NCBI GenBank assembly: GCA_029256845.1
Contig: JARIEI010000051.1
Span: forward strand, 1-64,000
DNA length: 64,000 nucleotides
From: Ruminococcus sp.
GTDB taxonomy: Bacteria > Bacillota > Clostridia > Lachnospirales > Lachnospiraceae
Reading direction: 5' to 3'
The notes under the pieces: model-generated
The model's database searches: none
Told to the model about the DNA's origin: nothing
Seen by the model: the letters and a program-made list of their open reading frames with translations, nothing else
Shown here: positions 9,230-17,752 of the stretch, in pieces
Layout: every line of letters starts with the position of its first letter
Position numbering within the stretch: the first letter of the stretch is position 1
Made by a program: the position numbers and the translations under genes

Positions 9230-10108
9230 TTATTTTGCTTTCGTGATCGCATCTTTTCGAATATCTCTGTGTTCAATCCGTACACCATAGTTTTCTTTTA
9301 TATTTAAAAACTCATACAATTCATTGGCCAATGTTACAGATCGATGTTTTCCTCCTGTACAGCCCACTGCAATCACCAACTGGTTTTTTCCTTCTAAAAT
9401 ATAATTTGGAATCAAAAACTCCATCATATCATGGAGTTTTTCAACAAATTCGCGTGTGCGATCGTTATCCATAACATAATCTCTCACAGGAGCGTCATTC
9501 CCTGTTTTTTCCTTTAACTCTTCTATATAATATGGGTTTGGAAGAAAACGTACGTCAAATACTAGGTCCGCATCTTGTGGAATTCCATATTTAAATCCAA
9601 AAGACATCACGGTGATATAAAGATTTTTAAAGGTTTTCCCTTGTACAAAAATTTTTGTTAACTCCCGTTTTAACTCTCTTGTAAGCATCTTACTTGTATC
9701 AAGTATATACTTTGCTTGTACTTTTAAGAACCGAATTGCCTCTCTTTCTTTTGCAATTCCAAGATCAATTCTTCCTTCTCCCCCAAGTGGATGCTGGCGT
9801 CTTGTTTCTTTGTAGCGTTTTACCAGTACATTGTCTTTAGCATCTAGAAACAAGATTTCATACTTAATCCCATGGGCTTTGATTTCTTCCAATTTTTTTT
9901 CAAGGTTTGTAAATGCTTGTCCACCTCGAACATCAATCCCAAGTGCAACGTTATTGATTTCGGAATCCTGTGCAGTAAGCATTTCTGCAAACTTGGACAT
10001 CAGTGGAATTGGAAGATTGTCTACACAAAAATATCCCATATCTTCTAACATTTTAAGCGCTGTCGATTTTCCTGCCCCCGACATTCCCGTAACAATCACA
10101 AATCTCAT
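9230..10108 (-). CDS. rapZ: RapZ/YvcJ nucleotide-binding protein
   Basis: A 292-residue P-loop protein: Walker A GMSGAGKST at residues 8-16 and the family signature DMGYFCVDNLP just after. The C-terminal domain has GCTGGKHRSV (about residue 250), the part that in E. coli RapZ binds RNA and senses glucosamine-6-phosphate. In Bacillus the homologue YvcJ hydrolyses GTP and affects competence. Located 1 nt after murB and 12 nt before whiA in one transcription unit. Whether it controls amino-sugar synthesis here is unknown, although glmM is 3.5 kb away. Confidence 0.95.
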   Translation of the reverse strand: MRFVIVTGMSGAGKSTALKMLEDMGYFCVDNLPIPLMSKFAEMLTAQDSEINNVALGIDVRGGQAFTNLEKKLEEIKAHGIKYEILFLDAKDNVLVKRYKETRRQHPLGGEGRIDLGIAKEREAIRFLKVQAKYILDTSKMLTRELKRELTKIFVQGKTFKNLYITVMSFGFKYGIPQDADLVFDVRFLPNPYYIEELKEKTGNDAPVRDYVMDNDRTREFVEKLHDMMEFLIPNYILEGKNQLVIAVGCTGGKHRSVTLANELYEFLNIKENYGVRIEHRDIRKDAITKAK

Positions 10109-10109
10109 G

Positions 10110-11015
10110 TTAAAATTCTCCTATCATCTTTACCTCTGGTTCTAATCGAACCCCTGATGTTTCTTCCACTTTATCTACTACCTGTTTAATCAGTTCTACA
10201 ACCTCAGAGGCAGTTGCATCTTTGTTACTGATAACAAATCCACAGTGTTTTTCTGAAACTTGCGCACCTCCTACGCGAAATCCTCTAAGTCCAGCTTCAT
10301 CAATTAGTTTTCCTGCAAAATTTCCCTCTGGACGTTTAAATGTACTACCTGCACTTGGAAAAGCCAATGGCTGTTTTGTTACCCGTTTATCTTTCAACTC
10401 ATTCATGTATGCACGAATTTGGCTTTCTTCTCCTTTTTCTAATCGGATATCCGCTTCTAGTACCACATAATTCTTTTTCCCTATAATGCTTGTACGATAC
10501 CCTAATTCTAATTCATCCACGCAAAGAGTTTTTATCTCACCTTCTCCTGTTAAAACAGTGGCACTTGCCAAAATGTGTTTCATTTCTCCACCATAGGCTC
10601 CCGCATTCATCATGACAGCACCACCAAGTGTTCCCGGAATTCCTGCTGCAAACTCGAATCCTGTAAGAGATGCTGCACATGCCTTTGCTCCAATTTTTGA
10701 AAGCAAAGCTCCTGCCTGGGCATAAACATGCGTCCCTTCGCATCTAATTTCACACATATTTTTGTACAGTGAAATAATGACTCCACGGAATCCTTTATCA
10801 CCAACTAGCAGATTACTTCCGTTTCCTACAATATAGTATGGAATACTATGTTCTTTACATAGTTTTACAACATTGCAGACTTCTTCTACTTTTTCTGGTG
10901 TCACAAAATAATCTGCTGGGCCACCAATGCGGAAAGTTGTATGTTTACTCATCATTTCATTTATATAAATATTTTTTTTATCTAATATAAGAACTAATTC
11001 TTTCAATATATCCAT
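10110..11015 (-). CDS. murB: UDP-N-acetylenolpyruvoylglucosamine reductase
   Basis: Flavoenzyme of peptidoglycan precursor synthesis; reduces UDP-GlcNAc-enolpyruvate to UDP-MurNAc with NADPH. The FAD-binding domain shows HTTFRIGGPADYF (about residue 30) and VGNGSNLLV. GIPGTLGGAVMMNAGAYGGE and the catalytic FPSAGSTFKRP (Ser) mark the catalytic part, and QVSEKHCGFVIS carries the type II ending. I take the ATG at 11015, which has AGGAG six bases upstream; the longer frame would begin at a TTG (11048) with no ribosome site. First gene of the murB-rapZ-whiA-crh-like operon. Confidence 0.96.
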   Translation of the reverse strand: MDILKELVLILDKKNIYINEMMSKHTTFRIGGPADYFVTPEKVEEVCNVVKLCKEHSIPYYIVGNGSNLLVGDKGFRGVIISLYKNMCEIRCEGTHVYAQAGALLSKIGAKACAASLTGFEFAAGIPGTLGGAVMMNAGAYGGEMKHILASATVLTGEGEIKTLCVDELELGYRTSIIGKKNYVVLEADIRLEKGEESQIRAYMNELKDKRVTKQPLAFPSAGSTFKRPEGNFAGKLIDEAGLRGFRVGGAQVSEKHCGFVISNKDATASEVVELIKQVVDKVEETSGVRLEPEVKMIGEF

Positions 11016-11283
11016 ATCGATTCTCCTATCTATATCTATTATCTCCAATCATACAACATCCTATCATCAAATTCAACCTTCTCCCCATAACTGTTTGACC
11101 CATTTCCTTCCACTTACAAATCTCCTCTCCAATAATTGTAGTTCTAATTTGTCAAGCACTCTTTTCTTACTATTATTGTGTCATTTTTAATATAATCTTC
11201 AATTTATTTTTATTTTATATCTTTGTTTTCTGTATATTTTGTTTTTTAATAAGAAAATTCATGAACAATAAAATGGCTGTCTC

Positions 11284-11312
11284 TTGCAAAATATAGCCAA
11301 ATGATGTATAGT
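11284..11312 (+). promoter_or_regulatory. Sigma-A promoter of the CNNM gene; intergenic 11016-11356
   Basis: TTGCAA (11284-11289) and TATAGT (11307-11312) are 17 bp apart, about 45 bp before the start. The rest of this 340-bp divergent gap is AT-rich. It has a minus-strand TTGACA (11149-11154) that could serve murB, but without a convincing -10. I see no small gene or structured RNA in it. Confidence 0.6.
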
Positions 11313-11356
11313 AATTAGGTCTAACAAAATTTTATTTTAAAGGAGTGAACAAATCA

Positions 11357-12679
11357 TTGGACTCGAGTGACGCCATACAAATTATTATATTAATCATTCT
11401 ATTGGCACTTTCCGGATTCTTTTCATCTGCAGAAACGGCACTTACAACTGTCAATAAAATCCGGATGCGTTCTCTTGCAGAGGACGGAAACAAACGTGCA
11501 CAGCTCGTGCTTGATGTAACAGAACATCATTCACACAAGATGCTTAGTGCAATATTAATCGGTAACAACATTGTTAATATTTCTGCTTCATCATTAGCAG
11601 CAACTCTGGCATATGGCTTTGGTGGCTATATGGTCAGTATTGTTACAGCTCTTTTAACAATCCTTATTCTTGTATTCGGGGAGATCACACCAAAAAGTGT
11701 AGCCACACTTAATGCTGAAAAGCTTTCCCTCTCCTATATAAGGATCATCCGATTCTTCATGATCATTATGACACCTTTTATTTTTGTCATAAACTTGATC
11801 TCTAGATCTCTTCTTTTCTTATTGCGCATTGACCCTAATGCCAAAAGTGATGCTATGACAGAAGATGAACTTCGTACAATCGTGGATGTCAGTCATGAAG
11901 ACGGAGTCATAGAATCTGAAGAAAAAGAGATGATCTATAACGTGTTTGATCTTGGAGATGCGCGTGCAAAAGATGTAATGGTACCGCGTGTAAATGTAAC
12001 ATTTGCTGATGTGAACAGTTCTTATAATGAATTAATTGATTTATTTAAAAGAGATAAGTTTACAAGACTTCCTGTTTACGAAGGTACAACTGACAATGTA
12101 ATTGGTACAATTAATATGAAAGACCTTCTTCTCTTTGAAAACAAGGAACATTTTTGCATAAAAGATATTCTCCGTGAAGCTTATTTTACTTATGAATACA
12201 AAAATATTTCCGAACTTCTTGTAGAAATGCGAGATACTTCCTTTAATATCGCCATCGTACTTGATGAATACGGAGAGACAGCAGGACTTATCACTTTAGA
12301 GGATATTCTCGAAGAAATCGTTGGTGAAATTCACGATGAATATGATGAAAACGAAGAAGAATGTTTGAAAAAGTTAAAACCTAACGAATATGTTATCGAA
12401 GGTTCTATGAGCCTTGACGATGTAAATGATCGTTTGGGTACAGAACTTGAATCTGAAGACTATGATTCTCTAGGAGGATTTATTATTGAACATCTTGATC
12501 GTCTTCCAGAAGTAGGCGATGAAGTTATTGTAGAATCTGGCATTAAGCTGATTGTTGAATCTCTTGACAAAAATAGAGTGGAAAATGTACACGTCTACCT
12601 CCCAGAAGTTCTTCTAACAAAAAATGATAAGCCGCATACAGCGGATTCTTCTGATAATCATTCAGAGATAAAAAATTAA
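11357..12679 (+). CDS. CNNM/CorC-HlyC family membrane protein
   Basis: Hemolysin C-like protein of about 440 residues; the family mediates magnesium/cobalt homeostasis or efflux. The N-terminal DUF21 region has about four membrane segments (for example IQIIILIILLALSGFF and the SSAETALTT motif). Two CBS domains follow (VPRVNVTFADV, then IAIVLDEYGETAGLITLEDILEEIVGEI), then a CorC_HlyC domain and an acidic tail. The SD AAAGGAG ends at 11345, so the GTG at 11345 cannot be the start. The TTG at 11357 is the best-placed codon, giving MDSSDAIQ. Monocistronic, with a terminator at 12703-12740. Confidence 0.9.
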   Translation: MDSSDAIQIIILIILLALSGFFSSAETALTTVNKIRMRSLAEDGNKRAQLVLDVTEHHSHKMLSAILIGNNIVNISASSLAATLAYGFGGYMVSIVTALLTILILVFGEITPKSVATLNAEKLSLSYIRIIRFFMIIMTPFIFVINLISRSLLFLLRIDPNAKSDAMTEDELRTIVDVSHEDGVIESEEKEMIYNVFDLGDARAKDVMVPRVNVTFADVNSSYNELIDLFKRDKFTRLPVYEGTTDNVIGTINMKDLLLFENKEHFCIKDILREAYFTYEYKNISELLVEMRDTSFNIAIVLDEYGETAGLITLEDILEEIVGEIHDEYDENEEECLKKLKPNEYVIEGSMSLDDVNDRLGTELESEDYDSLGGFIIEHLDRLPEVGDEVIVESGIKLIVESLDKNRVENVHVYLPEVLLTKNDKPHTADSSDNHSEIKN

Positions 12680-12702
12680 AAATTTAAAGATTATCCTAAG
12701 TC

Positions 12703-12748
12703 AAAGCACTTTAGAACCTATTTTTCTAAAGTGCTTTTGCTTTTTTTT
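12703..12748 (+). terminator. Terminator of the CNNM gene
   Basis: Perfect 14-bp arms AAAGCACTTTAGAA (12703-12716) and its complement (12724-12737) with a 7-nt loop, then a T-rich run to 12748. Confidence 0.9.
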
Positions 12749-12756
12749 AATTTCTG

Positions 12757-12765
12757 CATATAATA
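12757..12765 (+). promoter_or_regulatory. Possible sporulation (sigma-K-like) -10 element
   Basis: CATATAATA fits the sigma-K -10 pattern CATANNNTA and also contains TATAAT. No AC-type -35 is seen 15-17 bp upstream because the upstream terminator T-run lies there. The Bacillus homologue cwlC is a mother-cell sigma-K gene, hence the suggestion. Confidence 0.3.
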
Positions 12766-12795
12766 TAGAAATGTTTTTGAAAGGACACCTTTCCT

Positions 12796-13560
12796 ATGCC
12801 ATATTCTATCATGCTCGATGCAGGACATGGAGGTCGCGATCCCGGTGCAATTTACAATGGTCGTCAGGAAAAAGATGATACATTACGTCTTGTACTCGCT
12901 ATCGGTGACATCTTACAAAACTCTGATATAAATGTAGAATACACAAGAACAACAGATGTCTATGAATCCCCTTATCAAAAAGCTCTGGAAGCAAATACTG
13001 CTGGAGTAGACTTTTTCCTTTCCATACATCGTAATTCCTATGAAACAGATAATCTTGTTTCCGGTGTAGAGTCACTTGTTTACAATCTCTCTGGAATAAA
13101 GCTTCAAATTGCTGAGGAAATCAATCAAGTACTAGAAGGAATTGGTTTCGTAAACCTTGGTGTAAAAGCACGCCCAAATCTTGTCGTTTTACGAAAAACA
13201 AAAATGCCTGCTGTTCTTGTGGAGGTTGGTTTTATAAACTCCGACACAGACAATTTATTATTTGATGAAAATTTTAATGATATCGCACAGGGAATTGCTT
13301 CTGCTCTTCTCGATGTGCTCGAAACTGATAATATAATCCCTGTTCCTGGTTATTCTGTACAGGTTGGCTCTTACAAAAATCCTGTTTATGCAAAACAATT
13401 TCTAGATGAATTGCTTAGCCGTGGTTTTCCTGCCAAACTTATACAGTCTGACGGATATTTTCGAGTTTATGTTGGAAGTTACAATACTTTAGATGACGCT
13501 GCTGCTATGGAGCAAAAATTAAAACTTGCAGGATATCCAACCTTGATTATTCATCAATGA
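12796..13560 (+). CDS. N-acetylmuramoyl-L-alanine amidase with SPOR domain (CwlC-like)
   Basis: Zinc amidase that cleaves the MurNAc-L-Ala bond of peptidoglycan. The Amidase_3 domain covers residues 4-175: LDAGHGGRDPG (His11), Glu25, SIHRNS (His78) and the catalytic Glu in VLVEVGFIN. A SPOR domain fills 184-254 (YSVQVGSYKN, YFRVYVGSYNT) and would bind denuded glycan. There is no signal peptide, as in Bacillus CwlC, which is made in the mother cell and acts at its lysis. Start ATG has GAAAGGA upstream. The sporulation role is an inference from architecture. Confidence 0.92.
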   Translation: MPYSIMLDAGHGGRDPGAIYNGRQEKDDTLRLVLAIGDILQNSDINVEYTRTTDVYESPYQKALEANTAGVDFFLSIHRNSYETDNLVSGVESLVYNLSGIKLQIAEEINQVLEGIGFVNLGVKARPNLVVLRKTKMPAVLVEVGFINSDTDNLLFDENFNDIAQGIASALLDVLETDNIIPVPGYSVQVGSYKNPVYAKQFLDELLSRGFPAKLIQSDGYFRVYVGSYNTLDDAAAMEQKLKLAGYPTLIIHQ

Positions 13561-13595
13561 AAAAATCGCTCAGATCAATGATCTGGGCGATTTTT
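13561..13595. terminator. Bidirectional terminator between amidase and glmM
   Basis: Long inverted repeat AAAAATCGCTCAGATCA (13561-13577) with its complement (13579-13595, one T-G position), A-run on one side and T-run on the other; serves both convergent genes. Confidence 0.9.
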
Positions 13596-13599
13596 ATTC

Positions 13600-14943
13600 T
13601 TAAACGGTCAGATTTTCAGCTTTTAATACGTCTACCACTTTATTTGCATATTCTTCGCAAATCTCATCGCTAGAAGCTTCGATCATAACACGAATCACTG
13701 GTTCTGTACCGCTTTCTCTTACAAGAATTCTTCCATCACTTCCAAGTGCCTCTGTAACTTCCTGTACCGCTTTTTGTACTGCTGGATTTTCTCTTGCAGT
13801 TTTCTTGTCAACTACACGTACATTTTTTAAAGTCTGTGGGAAAATCTTTACTTCTTCGCAAAGCTTTGACAGACTCTGTTTTGTCTCCATAATAGCTTCC
13901 ATAACCATAAGAGAAGTTAAGATTCCATCTCCAGTTGTCGCATATTTACTAAATATAATATGTCCAGACTGCTCTCCTCCTAGTCCATATCCATTTGTCA
14001 TCATATTTTCTGCAACGTATTTATCTCCAACAGCTGTCTGTTCATACTTCATTCCAATCTTATCGCAAGCTTTGTAAAGACCAAGATTTGACATTACAGT
14101 TGTTACAATTGTATTATCTTTTAATCTTCCACGTTCCATAAGATACTTTCCACATACATACAAGATCAAATCTCCATCCACCACGTTTCCTTGCTCATCT
14201 ACTGCAATACATCGATCCGCATCACCATCGTATGCAAACCCAACATCCAATCCTTTTTCAAGAACATATTTTTGAAGTACTTCGATATGTGTAGAACCAC
14301 AATTAGTATTAATGTTTGTACCGTCTGGATCATTATTGATAACATATGTCTTAGCTCCCAAGGCATCAAATACGCTTTTTGCAATTGTAGAAGAGCTACC
14401 ATTTGCACAGTCAAGCCCAATTCTCTTGTCTTTAAATGAGCGTGTTGCAAGTGAGATCAAATGTCCAATATAGCGATTTCTTCCAGCTGCATAATCAACA
14501 GTACGACCGATCTTTTCCTTCTGTGCCAATGGGATTTCTTCTGTCTCTCCATCGATATATGCCTCAATCAATTCTTCCACATCTGCACTTAATTTACGAC
14601 CCTGTCCATTGAGAACTTTGATTCCATTGTCGTAGAATGGATTGTGACTTGCTGAAATCATGATTCCACAATCAAACTCTTCTGTTCTTACTACGTAAGA
14701 TACACTCGGTGTTGTTGTAACATGCAAAAGATAAGCATCTGCACCAGAAGCTGTCAATCCTGCAGCAAGGGCATATTCAAACATATAACTACTTCTTCTC
14801 GTATCTTTTCCAATGGCTACTTTTGCTTTATGGTCTTTTCCAAAATACCATCCTAAATAACGCCCTACTTTAAATGCATGCTCTACTGTAAGAACAACAT
14901 TTGCTTCTCCGCGGAATCCATCTGTTCCAAAATATTTTCCCAT
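13600..14943 (-). CDS. glmM: Phosphoglucosamine mutase
   Basis: Converts glucosamine-6-phosphate to glucosamine-1-phosphate, the step toward UDP-GlcNAc for cell wall synthesis. The 447-residue protein begins with GKYFGTDGFRGEAN. It has the active-site phosphoserine loop ISASHNPFYDNGIK (Ser near 99), the metal loop DGDADRC, the sugar loop GGEQSGHI and the phosphate-binding RESGTEPVIRVM near the C-terminus. All family motifs are intact. It has its own promoter (15011-15039) and ends at a shared terminator. Confidence 0.97.
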   Translation of the reverse strand: MGKYFGTDGFRGEANVVLTVEHAFKVGRYLGWYFGKDHKAKVAIGKDTRRSSYMFEYALAAGLTASGADAYLLHVTTTPSVSYVVRTEEFDCGIMISASHNPFYDNGIKVLNGQGRKLSADVEELIEAYIDGETEEIPLAQKEKIGRTVDYAAGRNRYIGHLISLATRSFKDKRIGLDCANGSSSTIAKSVFDALGAKTYVINNDPDGTNINTNCGSTHIEVLQKYVLEKGLDVGFAYDGDADRCIAVDEQGNVVDGDLILYVCGKYLMERGRLKDNTIVTTVMSNLGLYKACDKIGMKYEQTAVGDKYVAENMMTNGYGLGGEQSGHIIFSKYATTGDGILTSLMVMEAIMETKQSLSKLCEEVKIFPQTLKNVRVVDKKTARENPAVQKAVQEVTEALGSDGRILVRESGTEPVIRVMIEASSDEICEEYANKVVDVLKAENLTV

Positions 14944-15010
14944 AATTCATCCATCCTTTTATTATTTCTATTACTATCATGTTATATATTTCTCTAAAAA
15001 ATACTCCTCT

Positions 15011-15039
15011 ATTATATTATTATTTTTTTTCTGTTACAA
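15011..15039 (-). promoter_or_regulatory. Sigma-A promoter of glmM
   Basis: Minus-strand TTGTAA (15034-15039) and TATAAT (15011-15016) with a 17-bp spacer. No glmS-type ribozyme is present in the roughly 70-nt leader. Confidence 0.6.
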
Positions 15040-15157
15040 GCATTTTTATCGTTTTTTTATATTATTGAAATATTTTCGTAACTTTTCATTAACAGCTCTG
15101 TACATTCCTCTCTTCTTCATGTAAAATAAGAAAGAATTATTTTATTTGGAGGGAATT

Positions 15158-15949
15158 ATGATCAAACTTATCGCGAGTGATTTAGATGGTACTTTGCTGC
15201 AAGACCATGCGCAAGAACTTTCTGCACACACTTTATCTTTAATACAACAAATTTCAGAAAAAGGCATTCACTTTATTGCCGCAAGTGGAAGACAATATGA
15301 TAATTTAACTCAAGTTTTTAAATCCGTTCATGACGATATCTCTTATATTGCAGAAAACGGTTCCATTTGTGTACATCAAGGAAATGTAATCTCACGCACA
15401 ACCATTGATTCGGAGCTTTGTAAAAAAATTATCAACGAAATCAAAAGGGACAATCGTTTTGAAATCGTTGTTTCCCAACAACACTCTTGCTTCATCGAAG
15501 ATCGAAATCCTGATTATGTTCATCTTATAACAGATGGGATGAAAAATACAACAACTGTTGTTAACGATATTCGTACTGTTTCAGGCCCAATTCTTAAAAT
15601 TGCGATCTGCAATATGACAGAACCTGATGAGGATTTTTTGGACTATCTTCACACATTGCGTGATCTTTTCAAAGATCAAATAAAAATCGTTACTTCTGGA
15701 AATATTTGGATTGATTTTATTGCACCTGGTTCTAATAAAGGAACTGCACTTTCTACATTTATGGATCTTTTCCATGTAACACCTGATGAATGTATGGTAT
15801 TCGGTGATCAATACAATGATCTTGAAATGCTTCAATCTGCAAAACATAGCTATGCTATGAAAACTTGTGCTCCAGGTGTTGAAAAATATGCCGCTTATCA
15901 AACAGAACGTGTCGAAGATATTTTAGAAAAACTTTTAGAAAATCTTTAA
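15158..15949 (+). CDS. Cof-type HAD-family sugar/nucleotide phosphatase
   Basis: Soluble HAD phosphatase (263 residues) of the Cof/YbjI type, dephosphorylating small metabolites such as sugar phosphates. Motif I is ASDLDGTLL (nucleophile Asp and acid Asp, residues 6-14), motif II contains AASGRQYD, motif III Lys lies in APGSNKGTAL, and motif IV is VFGDQYNDLEML. A C2B cap separates motifs II and III. The ATG at 15158 has GGAGG upstream; the TTG ten bases earlier overlaps that SD and is rejected. The substrate cannot be predicted. Confidence 0.9.
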   Translation: MIKLIASDLDGTLLQDHAQELSAHTLSLIQQISEKGIHFIAASGRQYDNLTQVFKSVHDDISYIAENGSICVHQGNVISRTTIDSELCKKIINEIKRDNRFEIVVSQQHSCFIEDRNPDYVHLITDGMKNTTTVVNDIRTVSGPILKIAICNMTEPDEDFLDYLHTLRDLFKDQIKIVTSGNIWIDFIAPGSNKGTALSTFMDLFHVTPDECMVFGDQYNDLEMLQSAKHSYAMKTCAPGVEKYAAYQTERVEDILEKLLENL

Positions 15950-15954
15950 AATTA

Positions 15955-15987
15955 TAATGGAGTGTATCGAATTGATACACTCCATTA
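15955..15987. terminator. Bidirectional terminator between HAD gene and mtnA
   Basis: Perfect 14-bp arms TAATGGAGTGTATC (15955-15968) and complement (15974-15987), loop of 5. On the minus strand TAATTTT follows, so it mainly ends rpiB-mtnA. Confidence 0.8.
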
Positions 15988-15997
15988 AACGATTCTA

Positions 15998-17074
15998 TCA
16001 AAGATTATTTTTCTTCATCTCAAAGATCTTTTTCAAAGACACATCATAAGGTGGCCTTGCAATACCATATTCTGTAACAATGGCTGTAATAAGTTCATGA
16101 TCCGTCACATCAAAACATGGATTAAAAACCTTTACTCCTTTTGGAGCCATTCGTTTTTCATACCACATTTCTGTAATTTCTTCTCCTGAACGTTCTTCAA
16201 TTGGAATTTCACACCCTGATGCAAGAGACATATCAATTGTAGATGTTGGAGCGCATACATAAAATGGAACATTATAGTGCTTCGCTACAGCCGCAACTAC
16301 AGATGTACCAATTTTATTTGCTGTGTCTCCATTTGACGCAACACGATCACATCCAACAAAAACAGCTTGAATCAGTCCCTTTTTCATTACCATTCCTGAC
16401 ATATTATCGCAGATTAAAGTCACATCCAACCCCGCGGTATCTAGTTCAAACGCAGTAAGTCTGGCACCTTGTAATAGTGGTCTTGTCTCATCTACATAAA
16501 TATGAAATCCATAGCCTTGCTCTTGCCCTATATACATCGGTGCTGTAGCGGTCCCATATTTTACAGCTGCAAGTCGCCCTGCATTGCAATGTGTCAAAAG
16601 TCCGTCCCCTTTTTTCACAAGCGTGAGTCCATATTCCCCTAGTTTTCGACATACTTTAATATCTTCTTCTCGAATTTTTAATGCCTCTTCATGAAGCAGT
16701 TCTTTCACTTCTAAAACAGTATGAGCATGATTCTCTTTTACAACATTTTCCATACGATCCAACGCCCAAAATAAATTCACAGCCGTAGGGCGTGATGTAG
16801 ATAGATATTGTTTTAATTCTTGGAATTTTTCCGCAAAAACATCCATATTATCTGTAGGCTCATCTTTGACTAGAACGTAAATACCAATCGCTGCTGCGAC
16901 TCCAATCGCAGGCGCTCCACGAACTTTCAGAAGATAGATTGCATCCCAAATCTCTTTTGCTGTTGTCAAATATAACATCTCTATTTTGTTAGGGAGTTTT
17001 GTCTGATCCACAATTGCAAGTGCACCTTTTTCTTCCTCTAAATATACTGTCTCAAATTCAGTGATTTTATTCAT
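15998..17074 (-). CDS. mtnA: S-methyl-5-thioribose-1-phosphate isomerase
   Basis: An eIF2B-like sugar isomerase (358 residues) that turns 5-methylthioribose-1-phosphate, or 5-deoxyribose-1-phosphate, into the ribulose form in methylthioadenosine/5-deoxynucleoside disposal. Visible family features are VRGAPAIGVAAAIG near residue 50, THCNAGRLAAVKYGTA (catalytic Cys, about 160), LICDNMSGM (catalytic Asp, about 236) and VGCDRVASNGDTANKIGT. The start overlaps the rpiB stop (TAATG), so the two are coupled. No MtnN, MtnK or MtnB is nearby, so the complete methionine salvage pathway is not shown. A ribose-1,5-bisphosphate isomerase role is less likely. Confidence 0.92.
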   Translation of the reverse strand: MNKITEFETVYLEEEKGALAIVDQTKLPNKIEMLYLTTAKEIWDAIYLLKVRGAPAIGVAAAIGIYVLVKDEPTDNMDVFAEKFQELKQYLSTSRPTAVNLFWALDRMENVVKENHAHTVLEVKELLHEEALKIREEDIKVCRKLGEYGLTLVKKGDGLLTHCNAGRLAAVKYGTATAPMYIGQEQGYGFHIYVDETRPLLQGARLTAFELDTAGLDVTLICDNMSGMVMKKGLIQAVFVGCDRVASNGDTANKIGTSVVAAVAKHYNVPFYVCAPTSTIDMSLASGCEIPIEERSGEEITEMWYEKRMAPKGVKVFNPCFDVTDHELITAIVTEYGIARPPYDVSLKKIFEMKKNNL

Positions 17075-17520
17075 TATTGATCCTTCTTTTCAATCTCCAT
17101 GATCATATTGACACGTCTTTCATGACGTCCACCTTCAAACTCTGTATTTAGCCATGTTTCTACAATTAATTTTGCAAGTTCTGCTCCAACTACTCTTGCA
17201 CCAAATGCAAGAATATTACAGTTGTTATGCTGTCTTGCCATTTTTGCGGTATATGGTTCGCTACAAACTGCAGCACGAACCCCTTTTACCTTATTGGCTG
17301 CAAGTGAAATGCCAAGTCCTGTTCCACAAATAAGAATTCCTTGCTCCACTTCTCCTGATACTACTGCGCGTCCAACTTTTTCACCGTATACAGGATAATC
17401 GCAACTATCTGTTGTATATGTTCCATAGTCTACAACTTCATGTCCTTTTTCTTTTAAAAATTCAATAATTTCTGCTTTTAATTCCAATGCTGAATGATCA
17501 TTTCCAATTCCAATTTTCAT
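17074..17520 (-). CDS. rpiB: Ribose-5-phosphate isomerase B
   Basis: A 148-residue RpiB/LacAB-family isomerase interconverting ribose-5- and ribulose-5-phosphate in the pentose phosphate pathway. Visible are GNDHSALELK near the start, the Cys base in ICGTGLGISLAANK, and ARQHNNCNILAFGARV. The ATG at 17520 has AAAGGA 9 bases upstream; the in-frame ATG at 17529 touches that SD and is rejected. It shares an operon with mtnA. Since the latter isomerises a 5-modified ribose-1-phosphate, the pair may form a pentose salvage unit, which is inference. Confidence 0.94.
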   Translation of the reverse strand: MKIGIGNDHSALELKAEIIEFLKEKGHEVVDYGTYTTDSCDYPVYGEKVGRAVVSGEVEQGILICGTGLGISLAANKVKGVRAAVCSEPYTAKMARQHNNCNILAFGARVVGAELAKLIVETWLNTEFEGGRHERRVNMIMEIEKKDQ

Positions 17521-17563
17521 TTTATACATTCCTTTCTAGAAGTAATTCTTTCTTTTCTAGATA

Positions 17564-17592
17564 AGTGTATCATATAATATATCTTTCCACAA
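17564..17592 (-). promoter_or_regulatory. Sigma-A promoter of rpiB-mtnA
   Basis: Minus-strand TTGTGG (17587-17592) and TACACT (17564-17569) are 17 bp apart. Two direct copies of TTTCTAGA (17533-17540 and 17555-17562) lie in the untranslated leader just downstream. Confidence 0.5.
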
Positions 17593-17680
17593 GACTTCTG
17601 GTTTTCTCATAATAAAGTAGCAATTTCATGCGGATCTAAGTTTTTATATTTTTCCATGCTTGCTGTATTTTATAAATAAA

Positions 17681-17720
17681 AAGAGGTTGTCGTACTAATC
17701 ACTTAGTACGACAACCTCTT
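17681..17720 (-). terminator. Terminator of the str operon (after tuf)
   Basis: Perfect 18-bp arms (17681-17698 and 17703-17720, core GAGGTTGTCGTAC) with a 4-nt loop, followed on the minus strand by TTTTTATTTAT. The strongest terminator in the window, fitting the very high expression of tuf. Confidence 0.95.
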
Positions 17721-17752
17721 CTATATTAATCTTATCTTAGATCAAAGTTAGA

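Noticed and set aside
11149-11154. TTGACA as the murB -35 element
   Set aside because: No acceptable -10 lies 16-18 bp downstream, so I did not call a promoter there.
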